Translations under genes and position numbers: made by a program | In this document: positions 1-8,475 of the stretch, piece after piece | Numbering within the stretch: the first letter of the stretch is position 1 | Layout of the letters: each line of letters opens with the position of its first letter | DNA from: MED-G105 sp039025235 | Lineage (GTDB): Bacteria; Pseudomonadota; Alphaproteobacteria; Caulobacterales; Parvularculaceae | DNA length: 64,000 bases | Assembly: GCA_039025235.1 (NCBI GenBank) | Contig: JBCCOS010000001.1 | Span: 309,838-373,837, forward strand | Reading direction: 5' to 3' | Notes under the pieces: generated by a model | What the model was told of the DNA's origin: nothing | The model's database searches: none | What the model saw: the letters and a program-made list of their open reading frames with translations, nothing else

Positions 1-93
1 AATTTGTGCTTGGCTTGAAACGCGGCAATAGATAACGGCTTTCATTGAGTTTAATTTTTGGTCTGCATCTTGTGCTTGTTCATTTAATTGCAT
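1..93 (-). CDS. Serine recombinase, N-terminal fragment (continues past left edge)
   Basis: Only the first 31 codons are in the window. They read leftward from ATG at 93 and end in the segment AVIYCRVSSQAQ, which is the start of the resolvase/invertase catalytic domain; the first Ser of the VSS motif is the expected nucleophile. A GGGAGAG ribosome site lies just upstream, and the start lies 3 bases beyond the stop of the neighbouring gene (96-464), so the two are very likely co-transcribed. A recombinase at the edge of a mobilisation region suggests it moves this island. Whether it is a large integrase-type or a small resolvase cannot be told from the fragment. Confidence 0.75.
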   Translation of the reverse strand, partial: MQLNEQAQDADQKLNSMKAVIYCRVSSQAQI

Positions 94-95
94 TC

Positions 96-464
96 TCACT
101 CTCCCAACGAAACTTCTTCAGCATTGCCTTCAAGAACGTGTTCTAATTGATTTCTATCTTCGCATTCTAACTCATAAAAACGTTCAAGAGCAGTGTTAGG
201 CTCGCGTTTAGGGTTTTTTCCACAGTGATTTATGGCTTGCTGAATTGGATGCATCCCCCAACCCAGCATTGCGACTTCAAGCATGCAGTTCCATAGCACT
301 TGAAGCTGTTCAAATTTCTGCTTTTCTGTTAAATTTGAACCTTCTAGGAAATGGGCATACAGACTATAATCAAATTCGATTTTTGGGTAATGTTCAGGCT
401 GATGTAAATTCAACACCTTAGTTTGCTGTACTTGCTTATTCTCCCCTGTGACTTCTCTGCTCAT
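96..464 (-). CDS. Recombinase-associated small acidic protein
   Basis: This encodes 122 residues if translation starts at the ATG at 464, which has a strong AGGAG site 8 bases upstream; a longer reading from 515 lacks such a site. The protein is soluble, with no signal peptide or membrane segment, and has a central part rich in aromatic residues (FDYSLYAHFLEGS, LWNCMLEVAMLGWGMHP). Small proteins of this kind sit directly upstream of serine recombinases in many prophages and integrative elements, and here the recombinase start follows at once. Its role, perhaps as a directionality or accessory factor, is inferred from position only. Confidence 0.6.
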   Translation of the reverse strand: MSREVTGENKQVQQTKVLNLHQPEHYPKIEFDYSLYAHFLEGSNLTEKQKFEQLQVLWNCMLEVAMLGWGMHPIQQAINHCGKNPKREPNTALERFYELECEDRNQLEHVLEGNAEEVSLGE

Positions 465-598
465 TTTGTGCACTCCTAATTCAACGCGAAATATACTTAT
501 GGTTGCAATATCCATTAGGATACATCCAAAAGTATAAGCAATTTATTAATACGTATACAGATAGTTTTTCATCTTCATTTCTAAGTTGTCTGCTTAAT

Positions 599-868
599 TC
601 ATTGGTGCTTCCTCACATCTATCCATTTGATGAGAGGGCATTGCCCGGTGTAAGGCGGTGTCACAAAGCCTTTGGAACCTAGATAGGTGCAGCTTGTATA
701 GACGCGTTGATCGTATACATTTCTATACTGATATTCCCATCTTATATGTGGCCCAGCCGGGCTGATATAAAGCGCCGCCACGATAACAAGCGGCCAATAA
801 TTCAGGCCTTCAGCGAAGATTTTGAACGAGACGGCAAGAACGCCAAATATGTTGCGCTTGCTTATCAT
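599..868 (-). CDS. Small exported or membrane protein at end of transfer operon
   Basis: This encodes 89 residues. The start codon overlaps the stop of the coupling ATPase gene in an ATGA arrangement, so it is translationally coupled and is the last gene of the leftward operon. One hydrophobic segment lies at about residues 22-37 (LNYWPLVIVAALYISPAGP). After it comes a tail with two cysteines (near TSCTYLG and TGQCPLI) that could form a disulfide in the periplasm. The overall shape recalls small TraF-like or pilus-accessory peptides, but I see no catalytic motif and give no function. Confidence 0.6.
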   Translation of the reverse strand: MISKRNIFGVLAVSFKIFAEGLNYWPLVIVAALYISPAGPHIRWEYQYRNVYDQRVYTSCTYLGSKGFVTPPYTGQCPLIKWIDVRKHQ

Positions 869-2625
869 GCCCGTTTCACCTTTCTAAAAAGGTGATTGAG
901 GTTTAGCTTTATGGGAAGAAGCCAAGGCTTGCCGTAAAACGGATTATCGCCAACCAGTTTTCTGATTGGAGAAATCGCCGCATATGGCGGGAGTTCGGTT
1001 TCAATGGCCTTGTTCTGCCGAAGGAATAGAAGTGCTTGTGGGCTACGCCTTATTTCATCGGCGGTTTTACCGGGCCGCCCATCCTCCCGAAAGTCAATGC
1101 CATCAACGCCCAATAGTCTCTTTTGTTCAGAAGAACGGAACCCCGAAATGATGGTTGATTGATCCCCGACCATAGCTTGCAGCATCTTGAGTGTTTCGGG
1201 TTCGCGTTGCCCGGCCAGAAACAGCTTGATTTCCGTTTCTGAGAGCATCGTTTTTAGGGCTTCATGACCATACGTGCTGGCGAACGCAGCGAGAGACTGG
1301 AGACTCAATAAAATCCGTGTGCCATATCCACGCCCCCATGTGAGAAGTTTCGCAAGGCCCTCGACAAAGTAATTCGTGCATTCGTCAAGGATGCAATAGA
1401 CGGGCGTTTTCTTGTTCCGGCTGCGCTGCAATTCTTGGAACATGCACCAATTGATCAGCCCCAAAGCATCTTTATAAGCTTCAATGTTACTAGCATCCGC
1501 CTGCACAAAAACATTGACGATCCTATCACTGTCTTTGAGTTCTGAGAAAGAGAACGTCGTTTTGCTTAGAACCTTATGACTCGGTGTTGCTGCACGGAAA
1601 AGCGCTAGCGCTTGCCGCGCACCCGTTAGGAATGAATCGGCAGTGCGCGTGTTCTCAGATTCTAATAATTCGGCAACGTCAATCGCTTCGATGCGGTAGT
1701 CTGCGAAGAAACTCTCTACATCTTCGGCGCTGTGATGTTGCACCCACGGCGCGTCATGCAAACTCATTTCAGCTTGGGAGCCATCATCATTCTGTAAGCG
1801 CCCCGTAGCAAACTGCGCGTAGTGCAATAGCGCTTTTCGGTCTTTAAGAAGCTGGATAACGTCAGCTAACGTTCCATCGCTTCCTTTCGTCAAAACGATG
1901 GTGAGTATGGCAAAGGCGATAAGGGTTCTTGCGCCATCATCGAAGTATGAATTTTGCGTTCTGCCGCCCTTGGGGTCAGGCGACAATTGGCGGGTCATAC
2001 TCAAAAGGCGGAATGAAATGTCCAATAAGCCGCCTTCGTCAGAAAATAACTCTGTGAATACAATAAGTGGGTTAAGCGCGGCTGTTCTTGGGTCTTTCCC
2101 TGTCAGATCAAGCAGAATGCACTTTTCGCCCCGCGCCTCTAAAACCGGGGAGACAATATCAAAAAGATCACGCTTAAAATCGACAATGAATTTACTGGAT
2201 AGGATCGTAAGGATATTGGGAATGACATGACCAACTGTTTTTCCTGAGCCGCTTGTCCCAATCACAGCAGCATTCGATTCAAAGTCTGCAAAAATCGGCT
2301 TGCCTTTGAATACGCCCCAATAAGGGCCAAGCCTTGAATTTAGAAGATCGCCTTTTAGCTCTTTCAGAGATTTAGCAAGACCGCCCGTTCCCTTATGACC
2401 AGTCGGTGTTCTTGCCTTTAGCGTGCTGAATAAATCGGATATTCCCAACAAAACGGATTTAAGAACGCGAAAAGAAAATACTGTCAGCAAACAAGCGGCC
2501 AGAGCCGGAATAGTATTTATATCCGAGCCGCTAATTATGGGGCCAGAGCGTTGCATCACGATATAAGATGCAACGCCCAGCGCTACCGAGTTCACAAGAT
2601 TTCCTTTGTTGCGCCTAATTGCCAT
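865..2625 (-). CDS. TraD/TraG/VirD4-type coupling ATPase
   Basis: This 586-residue protein is probably an inner-membrane ATPase that couples a relaxase-DNA complex to a transfer channel. Two N-terminal membrane segments are visible (about 13-32 and 41-62). The Walker A motif GTSGSGKT is at 123-130 and the Walker B motif CILDE at 411-415, followed by the TraM-recognition type region (LLTWGRGYGTRILLSLQS). The length is at the short end of the VirD4 family. Its stop overlaps the downstream small gene, and its start abuts the stop of the secreted 428-residue protein upstream, so all are one operon. No VirB channel genes are visible, so it may use a helper system. The cognate relaxase is probably the one at 27,566-28,810. 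Confidence 0.88.
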   Translation of the reverse strand: MAIRRNKGNLVNSVALGVASYIVMQRSGPIISGSDINTIPALAACLLTVFSFRVLKSVLLGISDLFSTLKARTPTGHKGTGGLAKSLKELKGDLLNSRLGPYWGVFKGKPIFADFESNAAVIGTSGSGKTVGHVIPNILTILSSKFIVDFKRDLFDIVSPVLEARGEKCILLDLTGKDPRTAALNPLIVFTELFSDEGGLLDISFRLLSMTRQLSPDPKGGRTQNSYFDDGARTLIAFAILTIVLTKGSDGTLADVIQLLKDRKALLHYAQFATGRLQNDDGSQAEMSLHDAPWVQHHSAEDVESFFADYRIEAIDVAELLESENTRTADSFLTGARQALALFRAATPSHKVLSKTTFSFSELKDSDRIVNVFVQADASNIEAYKDALGLINWCMFQELQRSRNKKTPVYCILDECTNYFVEGLAKLLTWGRGYGTRILLSLQSLAAFASTYGHEALKTMLSETEIKLFLAGQREPETLKMLQAMVGDQSTIISGFRSSEQKRLLGVDGIDFREDGRPGKTADEIRRSPQALLFLRQNKAIETELPPYAAISPIRKLVGDNPFYGKPWLLPIKLNLNHLFRKVKRA

Positions 2626-3911
2626 TATTCATTCTCTGGGAATAAACAGGCCGTCTTCGCACGTTCGAAAACATGCTGCGTTATACGGGCATCGGCAAGC
2701 ACTTCACTTTTTGGCTCATGCCAAATAGGTTTTTGTCCCGGTGCAGCATCCCCTAAATCTACCTTGAGGGTCGCACCGACAGCATTCTTGCGGTGGAAAT
2801 AGCACCAGCTGGTGATCCATTCAGGCGGCATGTCCCCGGAATACCTAACCCCGGTTTGAACAGTAATATTTTTATTGTCTGGGTGCGGGGCATCCCAAAA
2901 TTTGCTAAATTGACCTATCGCACCAGAATCGTTTTCCGTTGATAACAACTCTTGATACGTGTCAATTTCTGCCTCCAAGCGATCAATCGTTTTTTCCAGC
3001 TCTCTGATCGTTTCTTGAAACTTCCGCTCTTTAGCTTTGATAACATCCTCAAGGGCTTCGCCGCGCTCTATGCTTACAACTTCAAAACTTCCGTCCTTTG
3101 AGTAGTGAATCCATGATGGCGGGAGTTCCGGATCAAATGGCTGCAAAGCCATAGGTTCGCTCACGTTTCCAAGAAAGCGGTCAACGCATAGGGCGAAATC
3201 ACTTGTGAACGTAACCAAAGCGCCATCACGCCGCCGGATGTATTGCCCGAATTGATCGGCAATTTCCCTGTATTCATGCGCTGTCAATTCATCGGGGCGC
3301 AGGGCGCATATATGAATATTGTATCCGTCAAGCGCACCCTCGTCAGTCGCATCAAAACCATAAGGCGATAACGCTTTATTAGCCGCTATAAGGCCATCGC
3401 CCGGAATAAGAACACGGCCATTTTTATCAACCATCGAAGCGGCAGAATCAGAAGGCGGCGTATGTAGCGGAGAGACTACTATGATGACATCCCCGCCTTG
3501 CTGATTGCCATCACTTCGATATTTGAGGCTGTCGAGAACTGCTAGTAGATCGGTGTGTTCACTCGCGCCTTCTTTGGAAAATTCGCGTAAATGCGCGGCG
3601 ACTTTCAAAATATCTTCTTGATAAGCCTTTAGTACAAACGATAGCGTTTTATAACGCGGCTTATCGTCAATATTGAATGACGAAATTGTATTGCCGGAGC
3701 GTGAGCTTAAAACTGTAACTCCATCACCTGGCCCAAGGTCGTTAAACACGGAATCAACAAGTTCTGCCGCTTGCAATTCCTCCAACTCAGTTTTAACGGC
3801 ATCAGGAATAGCAATAATCCGGTTGCTATCCGCACTTGCGGGCTCAAAAGCATTTACGCCGATTAGCACCGCACTCAAAAGTAGGCTTTTCTTGAAAATT
3901 TTACTCAGCAT
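2625..3911 (-). CDS. Secreted coiled-coil protein of transfer operon
   Basis: This encodes 428 residues if it starts at ATG 3911 (MLSKIFKK), which has a GGAG site about 9 bases upstream; a start 12 bases earlier would put that site inside the gene. A signal peptide spans about residues 1-28. The mature protein has an alpha/beta part with DVIIVVSPLHTPP and YNIHICALRP, which reads like a von Willebrand A-type or hydrolase-like fold without a clear metal site. Around residues 285-330 is a strongly charged coiled coil (KERKFQETIRELEKTIDRLE). The C-terminal part has paired cysteines. It overlaps the upstream membrane protein gene by 11 bases and probably builds part of an envelope structure. No family name recognised. 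Confidence 0.7.
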   Translation of the reverse strand: MLSKIFKKSLLLSAVLIGVNAFEPASADSNRIIAIPDAVKTELEELQAAELVDSVFNDLGPGDGVTVLSSRSGNTISSFNIDDKPRYKTLSFVLKAYQEDILKVAAHLREFSKEGASEHTDLLAVLDSLKYRSDGNQQGGDVIIVVSPLHTPPSDSAASMVDKNGRVLIPGDGLIAANKALSPYGFDATDEGALDGYNIHICALRPDELTAHEYREIADQFGQYIRRRDGALVTFTSDFALCVDRFLGNVSEPMALQPFDPELPPSWIHYSKDGSFEVVSIERGEALEDVIKAKERKFQETIRELEKTIDRLEAEIDTYQELLSTENDSGAIGQFSKFWDAPHPDNKNITVQTGVRYSGDMPPEWITSWCYFHRKNAVGATLKVDLGDAAPGQKPIWHEPKSEVLADARITQHVFERAKTACLFPENE

Positions 3912-4944
3912 AGTGAACTCCATTCATTTTCGTTTGATCCAGCCCGTGCATAGCTTCTGGTGGAGACAATGCCTCCCGATAGGCTGCTTCAGCGGCAGCC
4001 TCCGCGTCGGATTTGAGTTGTCGAACGCTGAGCAAGGTTTGATTTTCGAAATCAGTCCGTCCCGCTACCCAAGGGGCAAGTTTGATCTGAAGTTTGGCTA
4101 GGTTTTGAACGGCGGCTTGATGTTCGGTTTCTGTGAACTGCAAATCAGCATCGACAACGAGGAAAGATTGAGACTTCTCGCGCTCAACTACCGGGCGCGG
4201 CTCAAGAAACATCCGTGCCGTAGTCTCAAGCACAACTCCAGCGAAAAATTCCCAAAGCAAAAGCAACGTCAGAATAAGGGCGAGCGGCGGTTTTGCAGGG
4301 TTAGCGGCACCATCCATATCGGCAGGAATGCGCAGCATATCGGAAAGAGACAACGCACCAGTATCGCCATACAAACCGTAGGCATACCAATTGCCTAAGA
4401 ACGCAAAAGCAAAAAAGGTAGGTAATCCGAACCCCAAGAGGCGTTTGTAAAACTGCTGACGTTCTGTGTCTGAGCGTTTAAGCGAGGCCCATAAAATACC
4501 ACCAAAGAAAACAGCCAAGGACGCCCCGCCGAACAGAACCTTGAAACGGCCCAAGTCATTAACAAAAACAAGCTTTAACTGCCCAATAAAATCTGCAACG
4601 AGAAACGGCGGAATAATTCCAGCTAATGTCAATGCAATAAAGGCGACTAGGCCCAGAAACAGATTGAGAATGCTTCTCTCAGATTTTTTGTCTTGTATAT
4701 GGCGCTCAAAATAAAGTTCGGTGCCATTTCGAATATCTCTAATTCTGTCAGCGTCTCTGCGCTTGCTTTCGATACGTTGCTCGGCTGAGGCAATTTCGAC
4801 TTCAGACACCGGACTTGGGATGTGTCTTTCATACTTTGACCGGGCTGCCTCTCGAATTTCTTCCTTATTGGCTTCAGTCGTGACAAAACCGGCTAATTCT
4901 TCGCGGGTAAATTCTATGTTATTTTTGTATCGTACCATGACCAA
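3901..4944 (-). CDS. Four-helix membrane protein of transfer operon
   Basis: This encodes 347 residues. The soluble N-terminal 85 residues are highly charged and helical (EVEIASAEQRIESKRRDAD). Four hydrophobic segments follow, at about 93-120, 131-152, 166-188 and 217-240, and then a charged helical C-terminus (AEAAAEAAYREALSPP). It lies between the 143-residue protein and the secreted coiled-coil protein with almost no spacing, so it belongs to the same leftward operon as the coupling ATPase. The topology fits an inner-membrane scaffold. I do not recognise the family. Confidence 0.7.
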   Translation of the reverse strand: MVMVRYKNNIEFTREELAGFVTTEANKEEIREAARSKYERHIPSPVSEVEIASAEQRIESKRRDADRIRDIRNGTELYFERHIQDKKSERSILNLFLGLVAFIALTLAGIIPPFLVADFIGQLKLVFVNDLGRFKVLFGGASLAVFFGGILWASLKRSDTERQQFYKRLLGFGLPTFFAFAFLGNWYAYGLYGDTGALSLSDMLRIPADMDGAANPAKPPLALILTLLLLWEFFAGVVLETTARMFLEPRPVVEREKSQSFLVVDADLQFTETEHQAAVQNLAKLQIKLAPWVAGRTDFENQTLLSVRQLKSDAEAAAEAAYREALSPPEAMHGLDQTKMNGVHYAE

Positions 4945-4947
4945 CTC

Positions 4948-5379
4948 CTAGACCGAGAATTTCAGGCGGTCTGCCGGGATTTCGATTAGATGTACTTCCT
5001 TCACATCAACTCTATACAAACGGACAAGGCGGCGAACCTCCGACATGACTAGTTCAAGCGCTTCATCAATTGCTTCAGGCTCAAGTGTTAGAAGAAACAT
5101 TGTCCCGTTTTCGTGTTTTATAGGTCCACTAAAGTCATTCTGTTCAGAGCCTGATGACCATGATCCCAGCAGTTCAATTGATCCTGCCCCTCCGCCAGCA
5201 CGGGTCATTATTTCGCGCACATCAAAAACGCCATGCGCAAACCAATCCGCATTGTTTGGCCCATCCGCAGGTGCGATTGTCATTAAAAAGAGCGAGCGCG
5301 GTAGACGCTCAAACTGGCTAAAGTTCTTAAAATTTTGACGAGTTCGGGTATTCCCCGACTCTGCGGAGTCGGTGTGCAT
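4948..5379 (-). CDS. First gene of transfer operon, hypothetical
   Basis: This encodes 143 residues, starting at 5379 behind an AGGA site. It has no signal peptide or membrane segment. Predicted beta strands alternate with a C-terminal helix-strand unit (ALELVMSEVRRLVRLYRVDVKEVHLIE). It is followed 3 bases later by the four-helix membrane protein, so it opens the operon that leads to the coupling ATPase. No family recognised; a cytosolic partner of the membrane complex is a reasonable guess from position. Confidence 0.6.
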   Translation of the reverse strand: MHTDSAESGNTRTRQNFKNFSQFERLPRSLFLMTIAPADGPNNADWFAHGVFDVREIMTRAGGGAGSIELLGSWSSGSEQNDFSGPIKHENGTMFLLTLEPEAIDEALELVMSEVRRLVRLYRVDVKEVHLIEIPADRLKFSV

Positions 5380-5433
5380 TTATCTGTCCTTTAGCGGTTG
5401 GGCGGTTCCTATACCGCACTGCTAAACAATCGT

Positions 5434-5459
5434 AGTGGGACTAAACGTGGTGGCCCACT
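5434..5459. other. Short inverted repeat between operon and ParB-like gene
   Basis: AGTGGG at 5434-5439 pairs with CCCACT at 5454-5459 across a 14-base loop, in the 100-base gap between the ParB-like gene and the transfer operon, both of which read leftward. It could be a weak terminator or an operator. There is no clear T-run on either side. Confidence 0.3.
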
Positions 5460-5480
5460 CACCAACGATAATATCTCGAA

Positions 5481-6332
5481 TTAACTAGGGGCTGCCTCTT
5501 CGATTCCGAGATATTCTAATTTAAAGCGCTGTTTCATTTCATCCGTAAGCGCTTCAAAATTCGCAATAAACTTTGTGTAAGCATCTTTGCTTTGAGCCGA
5601 CTTCTTGCCCTTAACACCAGACTTTCCCCCGGACGGCCAAGGAAAATGATATTCTTCACCAACTTCTTTGGCGCGGCGCGACTTTTCTATTTCGCGCTCA
5701 ATGTCATCTGGCGAAAAATCATCTCCCGCCAGTGCTTTGATATAGTTGAATTGGTCGAGGTGTGATCCTGCTATCTTTTGGAAGACCTCAAGGCCGCACT
5801 TTTCAACCAGAGCCAGCGCTGGTTTTAAGCGTTGATTTGTCCTTGCCTTGGTAATGTCAGCTTCTTGCTCATTGTAGGCAGCGAAGCCTATTGTCTGGCC
5901 TGACTCCGACTTCAGCGGTGCGGCCATATAGTCTTCATACGCGAAGATGAGGGCTAAGCTCGTTTCAGCAGGACTTTTTTTGACCTCATGGCCTTGGGAA
6001 ATGGCCTGTATATAACGAGCTGTCGTTGCATCCGTGTTTATCATCCGGGCGACAAGCTGCTGCTCATTCTGCTGCGCCGCTATGGTAAGTCGAGGCTTAG
6101 TCACTGGCTCTATTGATCCGTCTTCATTTTTAAGCACAAGCGGCGTATCAATTTGACCGTTCCGCATTAGACTCGCAGCTAGATGTTCGGTATTTTTTTG
6201 GTTCCCCGTCAGGATACGCGTGTGAATTTCAGGCAGCGTGATATCAGACGCATCAACGGTGACCATCTCAGCCCCTTCAAGGGCGAGTTTGGCTTTCTCC
6301 GCTTGCTCATATGTCTGTGGCTTGTGTGCCAT
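5481..6332 (-). CDS. ParB/Srx-like domain protein
   Basis: This encodes 283 residues. The N-terminal third carries a ParB-like pattern (IHTRILTGNQKNTEHLAASL followed by MRNGQIDTPLVL), which matches the usual 'range of sites, then query-and-predict value' layout of ParB/Srx folds. The typical GERR motif is absent or replaced by TKPRLTIAAQ. The middle is helical and a basic linker (GKSGVKGKKSAQSK) precedes the C-terminus. It is divergent from the palindrome-controlled cassette at 6493 and upstream of the transfer operon. A role in plasmid partition or gene control is likely; no ParA is in view. Confidence 0.6.
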   Translation of the reverse strand: MAHKPQTYEQAEKAKLALEGAEMVTVDASDITLPEIHTRILTGNQKNTEHLAASLMRNGQIDTPLVLKNEDGSIEPVTKPRLTIAAQQNEQQLVARMINTDATTARYIQAISQGHEVKKSPAETSLALIFAYEDYMAAPLKSESGQTIGFAAYNEQEADITKARTNQRLKPALALVEKCGLEVFQKIAGSHLDQFNYIKALAGDDFSPDDIEREIEKSRRAKEVGEEYHFPWPSGGKSGVKGKKSAQSKDAYTKFIANFEALTDEMKQRFKLEYLGIEEAAPS

Positions 6333-6420
6333 GCGTAAAACTCATTCCTTTGGCGGCAATCACGCTGCCGCGTTACAACCAAGAAATGGCAATAAACGCT
6401 GGATTTAACTAGATATCTCG

Positions 6421-6439
6421 TTGTACGTTTTACGTACAA
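6421..6439. promoter_or_regulatory. Perfect palindromic operator in divergent promoter region
   Basis: TTGTACG at 6421-6427 is exactly repeated in inverse as CGTACAA at 6433-6439, with a 5-base TTTTA centre. It sits in the 160-base space between the leftward ParB-like gene and the rightward cassette that starts at 6493. Spacing and symmetry fit a dimeric repressor site controlling one or both promoters. Confidence 0.6.
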
Positions 6440-6492
6440 AGCTCATAAGCGCCGTTATTGGCGCCCCACCATGAGAATGACTTGAACGACCT

Positions 6493-7509
6493 ATGAGCGA
6501 ACCGTTTTTCTACAGATCAGAGGAAGGAAGGGAGAAGCTAAGAGAGTTTTTGCAGCTTCATTTGTCTCTGGAAAGCATTGGAACTGGGGCGTTCACGAAG
6601 CAGCTAGTCAACTCCGAAGAATATAAAACTGAGAAGGTTTTTGAATCTGAACGGGAGCGAGTTAGAGCTGCTTTAAACAGATGGCTCAATGATGATAATC
6701 CAAGAGAACCATTTGTTCGGGACAAAAGAGACCAAGAGCGTTACTTGAAACGTCTTGAATGTATCTTGCGTGCGCATCCTTCAATGTCGCGGCTTATTCA
6801 AGAAGATGAGCGCCGCGTTGATCTGATTCAAAAAGCGAAAACACTGGAAAACGTTTTTTTAGGGAACAAAAGCCCTTATGAACGTGCGCAGTTTCGGCAG
6901 CACATAAAAAAAGATTTAGAAGGACTCCATAGAGTAATCGCTGTTGGTCAACGCATACTAGAGGATGGATACGCATTTGATAAACGGAGTTCATATCTTA
7001 CTAGGCTCTATTATCACTTTCATCTACCAGACGAATTAGACTGTGCAATAGTAAAAATATTGGCCACTGGTGAGCTTGGTCTTGGCGATGATAACGATGT
7101 ATTGTATTCCGGCTTCGCATTCATACAACAGAACAACTTAGATATCATTGTTGCTGATAACTCGTGTAATGAACTCAGAATCCATCAAACAATGGAGATA
7201 AATAGCATTCTTGATGCGGATTACTTGGTTTGGCGCACGAATATTGAAGAAAGTTGGTCCAATCATGGCGAAGCGCATGCATTGGCTTTTACAACAAGCA
7301 ATTTAATCTATAGCACTGAATCTAGATTCCCTAGAATAATCTCTAACTACCTGACGGCGGGAATGGAGTCAGATGCGAAAAACGCAGATCGGTTTGAAAC
7401 CATCGACTTCCGTCACTTATTCTGTCTGCATCGCGTCAATGAAAAATCACTAAAACTAAATAGACTAAAAGCACAATTATCAAGCTCAATTTGGGATATT
7501 GTGATATGA
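6493..7509 (+). CDS. Unknown 338-residue protein, first gene of ankyrin cassette
   Basis: This encodes a soluble protein of 338 residues. The N-terminal 110 residues are charged and helical. The C-terminal half looks alpha/beta, with conserved-looking stretches such as ADNSCNELR, DADYLVWRTN and SNHGEAHALAFT. I see no known catalytic motif and cannot assign a family. The stop overlaps the ATG of the ankyrin gene by four bases (ATGA at 7506-7509), so the two products are made together. The cassette is flanked by a palindromic operator and a toxin-antitoxin pair in the island's cargo region, which is where anti-phage or addiction genes often sit. Confidence 0.65.
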   Translation: MSEPFFYRSEEGREKLREFLQLHLSLESIGTGAFTKQLVNSEEYKTEKVFESERERVRAALNRWLNDDNPREPFVRDKRDQERYLKRLECILRAHPSMSRLIQEDERRVDLIQKAKTLENVFLGNKSPYERAQFRQHIKKDLEGLHRVIAVGQRILEDGYAFDKRSSYLTRLYYHFHLPDELDCAIVKILATGELGLGDDNDVLYSGFAFIQQNNLDIIVADNSCNELRIHQTMEINSILDADYLVWRTNIEESWSNHGEAHALAFTTSNLIYSTESRFPRIISNYLTAGMESDAKNADRFETIDFRHLFCLHRVNEKSLKLNRLKAQLSSSIWDIVI

Positions 7510-7904
7510 TAAGCATACGGAATATAGTGGAAATTGATTTTCGAGGCTACACTGATAAGAGAGGAAGCATATCGGATTTAATAGCGGCAGCGAATGCTCG
7601 AAGACTGGCTCTCGTAGAGAAAATTATTGAAGCGGGGGGCGATATAAACGAGCAAGAAGAAATCACTGGTAATACGGCACTTCACATAGCCGTATTCAGG
7701 CATAGTGAAGCTTTAGCATCCATCCTTTTGCAATATCCACAATTAGACTTGGATGTACGGAGATTTCTTGACTTAGAAGAAACACCTCAAGAATTGGCCA
7801 TTCTCAATGGTTGTTATGGTATTGCCCGAATGATCAATGATGAACGCAATCGGAGGAATGGCTTCGATCCATTTGCAGACCCCGCACCGGAAGATTTTTC
7901 CTAG
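7506..7904 (+). CDS. Small ankyrin-repeat protein
   Basis: This encodes 132 residues if it starts at ATG 7506, which overlaps the previous stop in an ATGA coupling; a TTG start at 7491 is possible but less likely. At least two ankyrin units are readable: LIAAANARRLALVEKIIEAG with a following GNTALHIAVFRH, then LASILLQYPQLDLDVRR and a partial TPQELAILNGCYGIARMI. Ankyrin proteins bind other proteins, so this is probably the partner or inhibitor of the upstream protein. It ends 5 bases before the convergent toxin gene. Confidence 0.75.
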   Translation: MISIRNIVEIDFRGYTDKRGSISDLIAAANARRLALVEKIIEAGGDINEQEEITGNTALHIAVFRHSEALASILLQYPQLDLDVRRFLDLEETPQELAILNGCYGIARMINDERNRRNGFDPFADPAPEDFS

Positions 7905-7909
7905 TGCAC

Positions 7910-8197
7910 TTATGTTCGCCACCATTCCGGCAATTCCATTGAAGTATGCCGAATATGCGCAACGCGGATCACGTCTTCCCTGATTTCATAGAAAACGTAG
8001 TGCATGCGGTAGATATAGCGCCGCACCGTTGTCTCTGGAATTACCTGACCAATCTTTGAATTATCGCCTAGAATATCAAAGCTATGGTACAAACCGCCCA
8101 AATATTCGTCAGCTTGGGCGCGGCCAAAATTTTCAATCGTGTACCGGGCAATGTCTTTGATATCGTCAAGCGCACGCTGTGATAATTCAGTGCGCAT
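7910..8197 (-). CDS. parE: ParE/RelE-family toxin
   Basis: This encodes 95 residues with the ParE pattern: a helical N-terminus (LSQRALDDIKDIARYTIENF), the strand RRYIYRMHYVFYEIREDVI and the end segment VIRVAHIRHTSME. ParE proteins poison gyrase, whereas RelE proteins cut mRNA; the sequence fits the ParE side better. It overlaps the upstream antitoxin gene by 11 bases. Such pairs stabilise plasmids and integrated islands. Confidence 0.85.
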   Translation of the reverse strand: MRTELSQRALDDIKDIARYTIENFGRAQADEYLGGLYHSFDILGDNSKIGQVIPETTVRRYIYRMHYVFYEIREDVIRVAHIRHTSMELPEWWRT

Positions 8198-8408
8198 CTA
8201 CATAATCGGCCATAACATCGGCCATCATCTCTTCAAGGCTTGAGCGCTCGGCGGCGGGGCCTTCAAGGCCTTCCTTAACATCGCGCATCGTCACAGCGTA
8301 CTTTTCCGCCTCGGAAAGTGAATGCCAAAGCTTCAAGTCCTCAGCCGTTGGAAAAGCGGTTGAAGAGAACTTGATATGCGATACGTCTATGTCAGCCGGG
8401 TTGCTCAT
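8187..8408 (-). CDS. Antitoxin partner of ParE-like toxin
   Basis: This encodes 73 residues and overlaps the toxin start by 11 bases, the usual antitoxin-first order. The N-terminus is disordered; the helical middle (TAEDLKLWHSLSEAEKYAV) and acidic C-terminus (SSLEEMMADVMADYVDAH) would wrap the toxin. A TATACT hexamer about 11 bases before the ATG and an AGGG site suggest a very short leader. The sequence is not a standard ribbon-helix-helix ParD. Confidence 0.75.
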   Translation of the reverse strand: MSNPADIDVSHIKFSSTAFPTAEDLKLWHSLSEAEKYAVTMRDVKEGLEGPAAERSSLEEMMADVMADYVDAH

Positions 8409-8475
8409 ATCCCTAGTATAGCACCTAAGACCTCCGCATTTCCAGCGGATTTCTTGGCCCGGAAGCCCGATGTGG

